NCBI RefSeq assembly: GCF_009866655.1
Contig: NZ_CP047420.1
Span: 1,612,001-1,676,000, forward strand
Source of the DNA: Rathayibacter sp. VKM Ac-2804
Lineage (GTDB): Bacteria; Actinomycetota; Actinomycetes; Actinomycetales; Microbacteriaceae
Direction of reading: 5' to 3'
DNA length: 64,000 nucleotides
A program made the position numbers and the translations under genes. The notes below the pieces were generated by a model that saw only the letters and a list, made by a program, of their open reading frames with translations, did not search any database and had not been told where the DNA came from. Below are positions 1 through 9,820 of this stretch, piece by piece. Every line of letters begins with the position of its first letter. Positions within the stretch are counted from its first letter, which is position 1.

Positions 1-690
1 CGGCAGCGTGCGCCCGAAGCGCTGGTAGAAGAGCCCGAAGACCACGCCCATGATCACGTTGCCGATGAACGGCCCGATGCCCTGGTACAGGTGGTAGCTG
101 CCCCGCAGCAGCGCGCTCGCGAACAGGATCTTCCAGCGACCCCAGCCGAGGTCGCCCAGGCGCGCGAAGAGGTAGCCGATCATGATGACCTCCTCCTGCA
201 CCCCCGCCCGGATCGCCGAGAGCACCAGCACAGGCACCGTCCACCAGTAGGCGTCCAGCGGCGAGGCGACCACCGCGACCGTGATCCCGAGCGCCCGGCC
301 GAGCGCGTAGAGCCCGATCCCGGGAGCGCCGATCGCCACCGCGAGCACGACTCCCGTGCCGAGGTCCGGGAGCGGCCGGCGCCGGTCGAGCCCGAGCCGC
401 CCGAGCGGACGCGGACCGCCCTGCCAGAGCAGGAAGACGCAGAGCAGCACCGGCACCAGGTCGAAGAACAGCGCGAGCAGCTGGTAGATCAGGTCGAAGG
501 CGGGCCGGTCGCTGAGCGCCCCGTTGATCGTCGTGGACTGCTGCCCGAGCGCGACCGACCGGGTGAGCTTGTTGGTGATCGACACCACGGAGTAGACCGC
601 CGACGCGCCGAGCGAGAGCCCGAGCACCAGGAGGACCTCGGCCCCGATCCGCCGCCGGGACTGGGTGGACGCTGGGGGAGCGGTGGACAC
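1..690 (-). CDS. CPBP family intramembrane metalloprotease (3' end outside window)
   Basis: This is a multi-pass membrane protein of the CPBP (Abi/CAAX protease-like) family. The visible 230 residues start at a GTG at 690 preceded by an AAGGAG ribosome site at 7 nt spacing. A first hydrophobic segment lies at about residues 15-35 and more follow. Near the window edge the family motifs appear: an EExxM motif (QEEVIM), then RxxYH (RGSYHLYQG), then a GN/G segment in the last helix. These are the expected metal-binding and catalytic positions for type II CAAX-type proteases. The C-terminus runs off the left edge. The substrate cannot be told. The gene is divergent from the peptide transporter operon that starts at 961. 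Confidence 0.85.
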   Translation of the reverse strand, partial: MSTAPPASTQSRRRIGAEVLLVLGLSLGASAVYSVVSITNKLTRSVALGQQSTTINGALSDRPAFDLIYQLLALFFDLVPVLLCVFLLWQGGPRPLGRLGLDRRRPLPDLGTGVVLAVAIGAPGIGLYALGRALGITVAVVASPLDAYWWTVPVLVLSAIRAGVQEEVIMIGYLFARLGDLGWGRWKILFASALLRGSYHLYQGIGPFIGNVIMGVVFGLFYQRFGRTLP

Positions 691-780
691 GCGGGAGCTC
701 CTTCCTGGATTCGCTACCGTGCGTGGAACGACACGCAGACGCACGTTTCGTGCACATCCGCGCAAGGATTCCACCTCCCG

Positions 781-837
781 GTTACCGCTGTGTAACGGTT
801 TCCCCATCGTTTTGTGGCGATAGGCAGTCGATACATA
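781..837 (+). promoter_or_regulatory. Possible promoter/operator of the peptide transporter operon
   Basis: The 270-bp divergent region contains an inverted repeat, GTTAC at 781-785 and GTAAC at 792-796, separated by 6 nt. It is followed by a weak -35-like CGTTTT (808-813) and a -10-like TACATA (832-837), 18 nt apart. An operator-plus-promoter reading is plausible but rests on pattern only. Confidence 0.3.
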
Positions 838-960
838 GTCTCGTCGGAGGCACTCGCGCGGTGGCCACCAGTCTCGCGCGCCGACGTCGTCGCCACGCGC
901 ACGGCACTCCACGCGTCAGGGAAACCACTTCTCGCGCGCCCCCACACCACTGGAGGAATT

Positions 961-2580
961 GTGAAAATCAGACGTTTCGGCCTCGGAGCTCTGGCGCTCG
1001 TCGCCGCGAGCACCCTGGTCCTGGCCGGCTGCAGCAGCTCGGGCGACACCGGCGGGGGTGACGCGGGAGGCGACTCCGGCGCGATCATCACCACCAACGG
1101 CTCCGAGCCGCAGAACCCGCTGATCCCGACCAACACCAACGAGGTGGGCGGCGGCAAGATCCTCGACGAGATCTTCGCCGGCCTCGTCTACTACGACGCC
1201 GAGGGTGCGCCGCAGAACGACGTCGCCGAGTCGATCGAGTCGGACGACGCGCAGAACTACACCATCACGATCAAGCCGGACCTCACCTTCACGAACGGCG
1301 ACCCGGTCACGGCGAGCTCGTTCGTCGACGCCTGGAACTACGGCGCGAAGCTCTCGAACAACCAGCTGAACAGCTACTTCTTCGAGGACATCCAGGGCTT
1401 CAGCTACGACGAGGACTCCGAGCTCACCGGCCTCGCCGTCGTCGATGACACGACGTTCACCGTCGCGCTCAGCGAGCCCAAGTCGGACTTCCCGCTGCGC
1501 CTGGGCTACTCGGCCTACTACCCGCTGCCCGCCGCCGCGTTCGAGGACATGGACGCCTTCGGTCAGAACCCGATCGGCAACGGCCCGTACATGCTCGCGG
1601 GCGATGACGCGTGGCAGCACAACGTGCAGATCGACCTCGTCGTGAACCCCGACTACACCGGCGGCCGCACCCCGGTCAACGGCGGCCTCACGGTCACCTT
1701 CTACGCCACGCAGGACGCGGCGTACTCCGACCTCCAGGGCGGCAACCTCGACGTCCTCGACGCCATCCCGGACTCGGCCTACGGCACCTACGAGAGCGAC
1801 CTGGGCGACCGTGCGGTCAACCAGCCCGCCGCCGTGTTCCAGTCCTTCACCATCCCGGACCGCCTCGCGCACTTCGGCGGTGAGGAGGGCCAGCTGCGAC
1901 GCCAGGCCATCTCGATGTCGATCGACCGCGCGCAGATCACCGACGTCATCTTCGAGGGCACCCGCACCCCCGCCTCCGACTTCACCTCCCCGGTGATCGA
2001 CGGCTGGAGCGACTCCCTCGAGGGCGCCGAGGTGCTCGAGTTCAACGCCGACGAGGCGAAGGCGCTCTGGGCTCAGGCCGACGCCATCAGCCCCTGGGAC
2101 GGCACCTTCAAGATCGCCTACAACGCCGACGGCGGCCACCAGGGCTGGGTCGACGCCGTGTCGAACTCGATCAAGAACACGCTCGGGATCGACGCCGAGG
2201 GCGAGGCCTACCCGACCTTCGCCGAGGCGCGCACCAAGATCACGGACCGCACCATCGAGACCGCGTTCCGCACCGGATGGCAGGCCGACTACCCGGGTCT
2301 GTACAACTTCCTGGGCCCGCTGTACGCGACCAACGCCTCGTCGAACGACGGCGACTACTCGAGCGCCGAGTTCGACCAGCTCCTCGCGGAGGGCGCTGTC
2401 GACACCGACCTCGACTCGGCCAACGAGAAGTTCCAGCAGGCGCAGGAGGTCCTCCTGAAGGACCTGCCCGCCATCCCGCTGTGGTACTCCAACGTGACCG
2501 GCGGCTACGGCGAGACCGTGTCGAACGTCCAGTTCGGCTGGAACTCGGTGCCGCTCTACTACGAGATCACCAAGAACTAA
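961..2580 (+). CDS. Peptide/oligopeptide ABC transporter substrate-binding lipoprotein
   Basis: This is the extracellular solute receptor of a DppA/OppA-type importer (SBP_bac_5 family), 539 aa. The GTG at 961 is chosen because GGAGGAATT lies just upstream and the protein then starts with a proper lipoprotein signal. That signal has a basic MKIRR start, a hydrophobic stretch and the lipobox LAGC with Cys24, followed by a Ser/Gly/Asp-rich linker. The mature part carries the family's early segment (NPLIPTNTNE) and the usual length. It should sit lipid-anchored on the outer face of the membrane and deliver peptides to the permeases at 2708-4595. A strong hairpin separates it from dppB. Whether it prefers di- or oligopeptides cannot be read from sequence. 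Confidence 0.93.
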   Translation: MKIRRFGLGALALVAASTLVLAGCSSSGDTGGGDAGGDSGAIITTNGSEPQNPLIPTNTNEVGGGKILDEIFAGLVYYDAEGAPQNDVAESIESDDAQNYTITIKPDLTFTNGDPVTASSFVDAWNYGAKLSNNQLNSYFFEDIQGFSYDEDSELTGLAVVDDTTFTVALSEPKSDFPLRLGYSAYYPLPAAAFEDMDAFGQNPIGNGPYMLAGDDAWQHNVQIDLVVNPDYTGGRTPVNGGLTVTFYATQDAAYSDLQGGNLDVLDAIPDSAYGTYESDLGDRAVNQPAAVFQSFTIPDRLAHFGGEEGQLRRQAISMSIDRAQITDVIFEGTRTPASDFTSPVIDGWSDSLEGAEVLEFNADEAKALWAQADAISPWDGTFKIAYNADGGHQGWVDAVSNSIKNTLGIDAEGEAYPTFAEARTKITDRTIETAFRTGWQADYPGLYNFLGPLYATNASSNDGDYSSAEFDQLLAEGAVDTDLDSANEKFQQAQEVLLKDLPAIPLWYSNVTGGYGETVSNVQFGWNSVPLYYEITKN

Positions 2581-2587
2581 GCTGCTA

Positions 2588-2652
2588 GAAACCGGGGCGC
2601 TTCGCCCGTGCGGTCGACTTCGGTCTTCGGTACGGGCGAAGCGCCCTGTTTC
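2588..2652 (+). terminator. Intercistronic hairpin between binding protein and permease genes
   Basis: A perfect 15-bp inverted repeat has arms at 2595-2609 and 2632-2646 around a 22-nt loop. Flanking GAAAC/GTTTC (2588-2592 and 2648-2652) can extend it. There is no U-run. Within an operon such a structure usually gives partial termination or protects the 3' end of the upstream mRNA, so the binding protein would be made in excess over the permeases. Confidence 0.65.
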
Positions 2653-2707
2653 GGTCCGAATCGAATGAGGTCTCCCACCATGCGACACCGGAATCGGCAG
2701 GGCTGAG

Positions 2708-3637
2708 ATGCTCGCCTACATCGTCCGACGCATTCTCCAAGCCGTCCCCGTGCTCATCGGCACGACGTTCCTCATCTACTTCATGGTCTTCGCCATGCCG
2801 GGGAACCCGCTCCTCTCGCTCTTCGGCGACAAGACGCCGAACCCGGCGCTCCTGGCCCGCCTCGAGGAGCAGTACCACCTGAACGACCCGTTCTTCGTCC
2901 AGTACCTCTACTACCTGGGCGGCGTCGTCCGCGGCGACTTCGGGATCTCGTTCTCGGGTCAGTCCGTCAACGACATCCTCGCCCGCACCTTCCCGGTGAC
3001 GCTGACCCTCGCGATGATGGCGATCATCATCGAGATCGTGCTCGCGCTGACCATCGGCCTCATCAGCGGCCTGCGCAAGGGCTCGTTCTTCGACGCCAGC
3101 GCGCTGGTCGTCAGCCTGCTGCTGGTCTCGGTGCCGATCTTCGTGCTCTGCTTCATCGCGCAGACGTTCTTCGCCGTGCAGCTCGGCTGGTTCCCGCCCA
3201 CGGTCGGCGGCCAGGCGACGTTCGAGCGGCTGCTGCTGCCGGCCATCGTGCTCGCGCTGTTCGTGGTGGCCTCGGCGATCCGCCTCACCCGCGGCTCCGT
3301 CATCGAGACCGCCGGCTCCGATTTCGTGCGCACCGCCTACGGCAAGGGGCTCTCGCGACGACGCGTCATCCCCGTGCACATCCTGCGCAACTCGCTGATC
3401 CCCGTCACGACCCAGTTCGGCGCCGACTTCGGCCTGCTGATCGTCGGCGCGACGGTGACCGAGGGCATCTTCAACGTTCCCGGCGTCGGGAACACGCTCT
3501 ACCAGGCGATCATCCGCGGCGAGCGACCGACCGTCGTCTCCTTCGTCACGGTCATGGTGCTGTTCTACCTCGTGGTGAACATCCTGGTCGACCTGCTCTA
3601 CGCCGTACTCGACCCGAGGATCCGCTATGCCAAATGA
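2708..3637 (+). CDS. Peptide ABC transporter permease, DppB type
   Basis: This inner-membrane permease (BPD_transp_1 family, 309 aa) is the first of two permeases of the importer. It starts with the DppB-type N-terminus (MLAYIVRRILQ) and has about six membrane segments. The EAA-type coupling loop is visible as SDFVRTAYGKGLS followed by HILRNSLIP near residues 205-235, which docks on the ATPase. Its last codons overlap the next gene by 11 nt, indicating translational coupling. It follows the receptor gene after a 127-nt gap that contains the hairpin. Confidence 0.93.
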   Translation: MLAYIVRRILQAVPVLIGTTFLIYFMVFAMPGNPLLSLFGDKTPNPALLARLEEQYHLNDPFFVQYLYYLGGVVRGDFGISFSGQSVNDILARTFPVTLTLAMMAIIIEIVLALTIGLISGLRKGSFFDASALVVSLLLVSVPIFVLCFIAQTFFAVQLGWFPPTVGGQATFERLLLPAIVLALFVVASAIRLTRGSVIETAGSDFVRTAYGKGLSRRRVIPVHILRNSLIPVTTQFGADFGLLIVGATVTEGIFNVPGVGNTLYQAIIRGERPTVVSFVTVMVLFYLVVNILVDLLYAVLDPRIRYAK

Positions 3638-4595
3638 GTTCTCCGGCGGCGCGCAGAAGGCCCGCCGCATCGACCACTTCGTCGCCCCGCTCGAGGAGAC
3701 GCCGATCGCCACGATCGACGCCGTCTCGCTCGACGACAAGCCCAGCAACCTCTGGACCGACGCCTGGCAGGACCTGCGCAAGCGCCCGATGTTCTGGATC
3801 TCGGGGGCGCTGATCCTGCTGATCATCGCCGTCGCGCTGATCCCGTCGCTGTTCACCTCCGTCGACCCCCGCGCCTGCGACCTCGGTCTCAGCAACCAGG
3901 GTCCCGGCGACGGCAGCGTCCTGGGCTACACGAAGCAGGGCTGCGACGTGTACTCCCGGATCATCCACGGCACGTCGACCTCGCTCTCCGTCGGCCTCAT
4001 CGTGATCCTGATCACGACGCTCACCGGCGTCGTCGGCGGCGCGCTGGCCGGCTTCTTCGGCGGCTGGGTCGACACCGTGATCATGCGCGCGGGCGACATC
4101 TTCTTCTCGATCCCCTACATCCTCGCCGCGGTCGTCATCATGTCGGTCTTCTCGGCGCACCGGAACGTGTTCGTCATCGCCCTGGCGATCGGCGCGTTCG
4201 CGTGGCCCACCACCGCCCGCGTCCTGCGGTCGGAGGTCCTCCGGGTGAAGCAGTCCGACTTCGTCGGCGCCGCGACGGCCACCGGCCTGTCGAGGATGGC
4301 GATCCTGTTCCGCCACGTGCTGCCCAACTCCATCGCCCCCGTGATCGTCGTCACGACGATCTCGCTCGGCGCGGCCATCACCGCGGAGGCGACGCTGTCG
4401 TTCCTCGGCGTCGGTCTGCCGGGCTCGGTGATGTCGTGGGGCAACGACATCAGCCAGGCGCAGCGCGACCTGCGGACCAACCCGCAGACGCTGATCTACC
4501 CGTCCGCCGCGCTGACCATCACCGTGCTGAGCTTCATCCTGATGGGTGAGGCCCTGCGCGACGCGCTCGACCCGAAGGCGAGGGCCCTCCGATGA
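3627..4595 (+). CDS. Peptide ABC transporter permease, DppC type
   Basis: This is the second permease of the importer, 322 aa. It has a long cytoplasmic N-terminal tail (about 55 residues) before the first membrane helix, as DppC/OppC proteins do (OppC_N region). A periplasm-equivalent loop carries two cysteines, and the BPD_transp_1 core includes an EAA loop (SDFVGAATATGLS, then HVLPNSIAP). The ATG at 3627 lies inside the end of dppB, and its stop overlaps the ATPase start in an ATGA. The two permeases and the ATPase are therefore probably translated in a fixed ratio. Confidence 0.93.
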   Translation: MPNEFSGGAQKARRIDHFVAPLEETPIATIDAVSLDDKPSNLWTDAWQDLRKRPMFWISGALILLIIAVALIPSLFTSVDPRACDLGLSNQGPGDGSVLGYTKQGCDVYSRIIHGTSTSLSVGLIVILITTLTGVVGGALAGFFGGWVDTVIMRAGDIFFSIPYILAAVVIMSVFSAHRNVFVIALAIGAFAWPTTARVLRSEVLRVKQSDFVGAATATGLSRMAILFRHVLPNSIAPVIVVTTISLGAAITAEATLSFLGVGLPGSVMSWGNDISQAQRDLRTNPQTLIYPSAALTITVLSFILMGEALRDALDPKARALR

Positions 4596-6328
4596 CGAAC
4601 ACGACTCCCACCACGCCGAAGGGCCCGCTGCTCGAGGTCACCGACCTCGAGGTGGGCTTCCAGACCGGCAGCGGACTGGTCAAGGCCCTGCGCGGCGTCA
4701 GCCTGACGATCGAGCACGGCCAGACCGTCGCAATCGTCGGCGAGTCCGGCTCCGGCAAGTCGACGACCGCCGCCGCGATCATCGGTCTGCTCCCCGGCAG
4801 CGGCAAGGTCACCGCGGGCTCCGTGCTGTTCGACGGCAAGGACCTGGCGAAGGCGACCAGGACCGAGCTCGAGGACATCCGCGGCCGACGCATCGGCTAC
4901 GTGCCGCAGGACCCGATGTCCAACCTCAACCCGGTCTGGTCGATCGGCTTCCAGGTCGAGGAGACGATCAAGGCCAACGGCCTCGCCTCCGGCCGCAAGG
5001 AGGTCCGCGCCAAGGCGATCGAGGTCCTGCAGAACGCCGGACTCGCCGATGCCGAGAAGCGGCTCAAGCAGTTCCCGCACCAGTTCTCGGGCGGCATGCG
5101 CCAGCGCGTGCTGATCGGCATCGGCCTGGCCGCGTCGCCGCAGCTGCTCATCGCGGACGAGCCGACCTCGGCGCTCGACGTGACCGTGCAGCGGCGCATC
5201 CTCGACCACCTCGAGACCCTGACGAAGACCGACGGCACCGCGCTGCTCTTCATCACGCACGACCTGGGCCTCGCCGCCGAGCGCGCCGAGAAGCTCATCG
5301 TCATGTACAAGGGCCGCATCGTCGAGTCCGGCGCCTCGGTGGAGGTGCTGCAGAACCCCCAGCACCCCTACACGCAGCGCCTGATCGCGGCGGCACCGAG
5401 CCTCGCCTCGCGGCGCATCCAGTCGACGGCCGGCAGCGCCACGGAGTCGGTGCCCGGCGAGTCCGCGGCCGTCCGCGAGGTCGACCTGGTCGGCGCGGCC
5501 GGCGCCCACCACGGCGGCGCGACCACCACCGCGCGGCCGATGATCGAGCTCGACGGCCTCACCAAGGTCTTCAAGATCCGCCGCGGCGGGCTGAAGGCCG
5601 AGGACTTCACCGCCGTCGACGACGTGTCGTTCGCGATCCCCAAGGGCACCACCACGGCGCTCGTGGGGGAGTCGGGCTCGGGCAAGTCGACGATCGCCCG
5701 CCTCGTGCTGGGGCTCGAGACGGCGACCAGCGGTGCGATCACGATCGACGGCCGTCGCACCGAGAAGCTCAAGGGCAAGGAGATGCTGGCGCTGCGCCGC
5801 TCGATGCAGCCGGTGTTCCAGGACCCGTACGGCTCGCTCGACCCGCTGCACAACATCGGCAACACCATCTCGGAGCCGCTGCGCGTGCACAAGGTCGGCG
5901 ACCGCACCTCGCAGCGCGAGCGGGTCTTCGAGCTGCTCGACCAGGTGTCGCTGCCGCGCGTGATCGCGGGACGCTACCCGAACGAGCTCTCCGGTGGCCA
6001 GCGCCAGCGCGTGGCGATCGCCCGCGCACTCGCGCTCAAGCCCGAGATCGTGGTGCTCGACGAGGCGGTGTCGGCCCTGGACGTGCTCGTCCAGGCGCAG
6101 ATCCTCCGCCTCCTCGCCGATCTGCAGGCCGAGCTCGGGCTCACCTACCTGTTCATCACGCACGACCTGGCGGTGGTCCGCGTGATCGCCGACGACGTCT
6201 GCGTGATGCAGAAGGGCCGGATCGTCGAGCACGCCTCGACGGACACCGTGTTCGAGTCGCCGGAGCAGGAGTACACCCGCGAGCTGCTCGCCGCCATCCC
6301 GGGCGCCGGCATCGAGTTCGCGGTCTGA
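4592..6328 (+). CDS. Peptide ABC transporter, fused double ATPase (DppD-DppF)
   Basis: This is a cytoplasmic ATPase with two complete ABC domains in one chain of 578 aa, replacing separate DppD and DppF subunits. Domain 1 has Walker A GESGSGKST at about residues 50-58, signature FSGGMRQRV near 163-171 and Walker B with DEPTSALD. A linker rich in Ala/Ser/Thr/Gly (about 270-315) leads to domain 2. That domain has a second GESGSGKST near 357, signature LSGGQRQRV near 465 and DEAVSALD. The oligopeptide ABC C-terminal extension follows each domain. The start overlaps the upstream stop by 4 nt. Such fusions are common in actinobacteria. Confidence 0.93.
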   Translation: MTNTTPTTPKGPLLEVTDLEVGFQTGSGLVKALRGVSLTIEHGQTVAIVGESGSGKSTTAAAIIGLLPGSGKVTAGSVLFDGKDLAKATRTELEDIRGRRIGYVPQDPMSNLNPVWSIGFQVEETIKANGLASGRKEVRAKAIEVLQNAGLADAEKRLKQFPHQFSGGMRQRVLIGIGLAASPQLLIADEPTSALDVTVQRRILDHLETLTKTDGTALLFITHDLGLAAERAEKLIVMYKGRIVESGASVEVLQNPQHPYTQRLIAAAPSLASRRIQSTAGSATESVPGESAAVREVDLVGAAGAHHGGATTTARPMIELDGLTKVFKIRRGGLKAEDFTAVDDVSFAIPKGTTTALVGESGSGKSTIARLVLGLETATSGAITIDGRRTEKLKGKEMLALRRSMQPVFQDPYGSLDPLHNIGNTISEPLRVHKVGDRTSQRERVFELLDQVSLPRVIAGRYPNELSGGQRQRVAIARALALKPEIVVLDEAVSALDVLVQAQILRLLADLQAELGLTYLFITHDLAVVRVIADDVCVMQKGRIVEHASTDTVFESPEQEYTRELLAAIPGAGIEFAV

Positions 6329-6348
6329 TCCGCTGAGGACACCCCGCT

Positions 6349-6415
6349 GAGGGCCCCGTTCCGGAGCCGGCGACACCCGATGTTCATCGGGCCGCCGACC
6401 GGAAACGGGGCCCTC
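6349..6415 (+). terminator. Terminator-like hairpin after the peptide transporter operon
   Basis: Arms at 6349-6364 and 6399-6415 pair over 16 bp with a single bulged A. The loop itself holds a second hairpin (CCCGATG-TT-CATCGGG, 6376-6391). There is no U-run, as is usual in high-GC actinobacteria. It separates the transporter operon from typA. Confidence 0.65.
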
Positions 6416-6439
6416 CGTCGTCGCGGCGCGCGCCTGCGG

Positions 6440-6445
6440 TACGAT
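6440..6445 (+). promoter_or_regulatory. -10 element TACGAT upstream of typA
   Basis: TACGAT lies 46 nt before the typA start, just past the transporter terminator, which is a suitable place for the typA promoter. No convincing -35 hexamer is seen. Confidence 0.4.
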
Positions 6446-6491
6446 GGAGGGTCCCCCTTACTGCACGAGAACACGAGACGAGTCCGTTCAC

Positions 6492-8396
<1,905 letters not shown>

Positions 8397-8401
8397 TCCC
8401 C

Positions 8402-8468
8402 GGGCGCCCCAGCGGCGCCCGCCACGACGCACGACCGGCCGGAGCCCGCTCCGCCGGTCGTTCGTCGT
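8402..8468 (+). terminator. Double hairpin downstream of typA
   Basis: A short stem GGGCGCC/GGCGCCC (8402-8420) is followed by a long imperfect stem with arms at 8424-8443 and 8450-8468. The long stem has one mismatch and one bulge around the loop GCCCGC. The position directly after the typA stop fits a transcription terminator. Confidence 0.6.
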
Positions 8469-8478
8469 TCCGGCCCTT

Positions 8479-8578
8479 CATGCTGGTTGAGCAGCCGCGG
8501 AACGCGGCGTATCGAGACCGAGGTCCTGCAGAGCGTTGGTCTCGATACGCCCTCTCCGAGGGCTACTCGACCAGCATG
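8479..8578. repeat. Dispersed ~100-bp palindromic repeat, copy A
   Basis: This is a long imperfect inverted repeat. The left arm begins CATGCTGGTTGAGCAGCCGC and continues to TATCGAGACC. The right arm begins GGTCTCGATACGCC and ends CTACTCGACCAGCATG. A short centre (about 20 nt) separates the arms. It lies in the convergent gap between typA and the DsbA-like gene. The same arms recur at 8587, 8773, 17847, 22876 and 45573. Confidence 0.85.
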
Positions 8579-8586
8579 GGCTGCAG

Positions 8587-8684
8587 CATGCTGGTCGAGT
8601 AGCCGCGGAGCGGCGTATCGAGACCACGGGCCTGCAGAGCGTCGGTCTCGATACGCCCTCTGCGAGGGCTACTCGACCAGCATG
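8587..8684. repeat. Dispersed palindromic repeat, copy B
   Basis: This second complete copy starts 8 nt after copy A. Its left arm is CATGCTGGTCGAGTAGCCGC then GGAGCGGCGTATCGAGACC, and its right arm mirrors it, ending CTACTCGACCAGCATG. The centre shares CCTGCAGAGCG with copy A, so A and B look like a tandem duplication. Confidence 0.85.
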
Positions 8685-8772
8685 AAGCGCAGCGCCGTCG
8701 CAGACGGCTCGGCCGGCGTGGAGTGCAGCGCCCTCGCATGCTGGTCGGTCGGCCCAGCGCGGGGCCCGCTTC

Positions 8773-8810
8773 CTGCTGGTCGAGCAGCCGCGGAGCGGCG
8801 CATCGAGACC
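8773..8810. repeat. Dispersed palindromic repeat, left half only (copy C)
   Basis: Only the left arm is present, from CTGCTGGTCGAGCAGCCGC through CATCGAGACC. It ends 6 nt before the stop codon of the DsbA-like gene on the other strand. A fragment CATGCTGGTCGG at 8737-8748 may be a further remnant. Confidence 0.75.
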
Positions 8811-8815
8811 CGTCG

Positions 8816-9724
8816 TCAGCCCGCCGGCGTCGGCGCGGGCGTCGCGCCCTCCGCCTCCAGCGTCGCGGTGATGAACGCGACGAACGCGTCGGCGTCGTCC
8901 GGCTTGCCGGTGTACTGCTCGCCGTTGACGAGCACGGTCGGCGTCGAGCTCAGCTTCGCGACCGAGGAGTTCGCCAGCGCGCCGCTCGTCGCCCGCTTCG
9001 TGGCCGCCGCCACCCAGGGCCGGAACTCGCCGCTCGTGATGCACGCCAGCACGTCGTCGTCGGTCACTCCGGCCTCGGTCACCAGCGCCCGCAGCTCGTC
9101 GTCGCTCAGCCCGGTCGTCCCCTCGGCCGGCTGCTTCGCGAACAGCGCCTCGTGCACCGCGAGGAACCGGTCCGGATCCTCGTCCGCGACGCAGGCCGCG
9201 GCGTTCGCCGCGCGGCTCGAGTACTCCGATCCCGCCGAGGAGGAGTCCAGGATCGCGACCGGATGGATCTCGAGCGTGATCGCCCCCTGCGTCAGCCACG
9301 ACTGCAGGTTCGCCGCGTTCGCCGTCTCGAACTGCCCGCAGTACGGGCACAGGTAGTCGACGTACAGGTCGACCGTGACGACGCCGCCGGCGCGCGTCGC
9401 CGCCTCGTCGGTCGGGACCGGCTCCTCGCCCGCCTCGAGGGGAGCGGTCGTCACCGGCGTGACCGCCGACTCCGCCCCCGCGAGCACGATCCCGTCGCTC
9501 AGCATGTTCGCCGGCCCGGTGCTCGCGATCTCCTGCTGCGACCACATGTTCCACGCCACAAGCGCCACGACGGCGAGCACGCCGACCGCCGCACCGCTCT
9601 GGCCGAGCACCCGGTTCCGCCGCTTCCGACGCCGCTCCTGCTCGCGCCGCTCCCGCGCCTCGAGGCGGGCGAGCTCCTGTCGCTCGCGCTTCGTCGGCTG
9701 GTTCTTCGCACTGTTCCCGGACAT
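8816..9724 (-). CDS. DsbA-like membrane-anchored thioredoxin-fold protein
   Basis: This 302-aa protein probably acts as an extracytoplasmic thiol-disulfide oxidoreductase. Residues 1-40 are very rich in Arg, Glu and Lys, likely a charged cytoplasmic coiled segment. One membrane helix follows at about 43-60 and then the thioredoxin-fold domain (Thioredoxin_4/DsbA type) with the redox motif CPYC at 126-129. The rest matches the helical-insert layout of this family, ending in a Pro/Ala tail. The ATG at 9724 has no Shine-Dalgarno but lies 8 nt after TAGCCT, so a leaderless transcript is likely. The substrate is unknown. Heme or iron-protein maturation is possible given efeUOB upstream, but unproven. 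Confidence 0.85.
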   Translation of the reverse strand: MSGNSAKNQPTKRERQELARLEARERREQERRRKRRNRVLGQSGAAVGVLAVVALVAWNMWSQQEIASTGPANMLSDGIVLAGAESAVTPVTTAPLEAGEEPVPTDEAATRAGGVVTVDLYVDYLCPYCGQFETANAANLQSWLTQGAITLEIHPVAILDSSSAGSEYSSRAANAAACVADEDPDRFLAVHEALFAKQPAEGTTGLSDDELRALVTEAGVTDDDVLACITSGEFRPWVAAATKRATSGALANSSVAKLSSTPTVLVNGEQYTGKPDDADAFVAFITATLEAEGATPAPTPAG

Positions 9725-9732
9725 CGCCGTCG

Positions 9733-9738
9733 AGGCTA
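9733..9738 (-). promoter_or_regulatory. -10 element TAGCCT, leaderless-type, DsbA-like gene
   Basis: TAGCCT on the minus strand ends 8 nt before the ATG at 9724, the distance expected when transcription starts at or beside the start codon. Confidence 0.5.
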
Positions 9739-9820
9739 GGGAGCCGACCTTGCCGCGCTCGGAGAGGCAGCCGCCGACGAGCTGTGCCGGTATGGAGATC
9801 CCCTCAGGAACGCCGAGGGC

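Noticed and set aside
8478..9554. Open frame of 358 codons on the minus strand through the repeats
   Set aside because: It is a different frame from the DsbA-like gene, runs through palindromes, and its protein is Arg/Gly shadow sequence.
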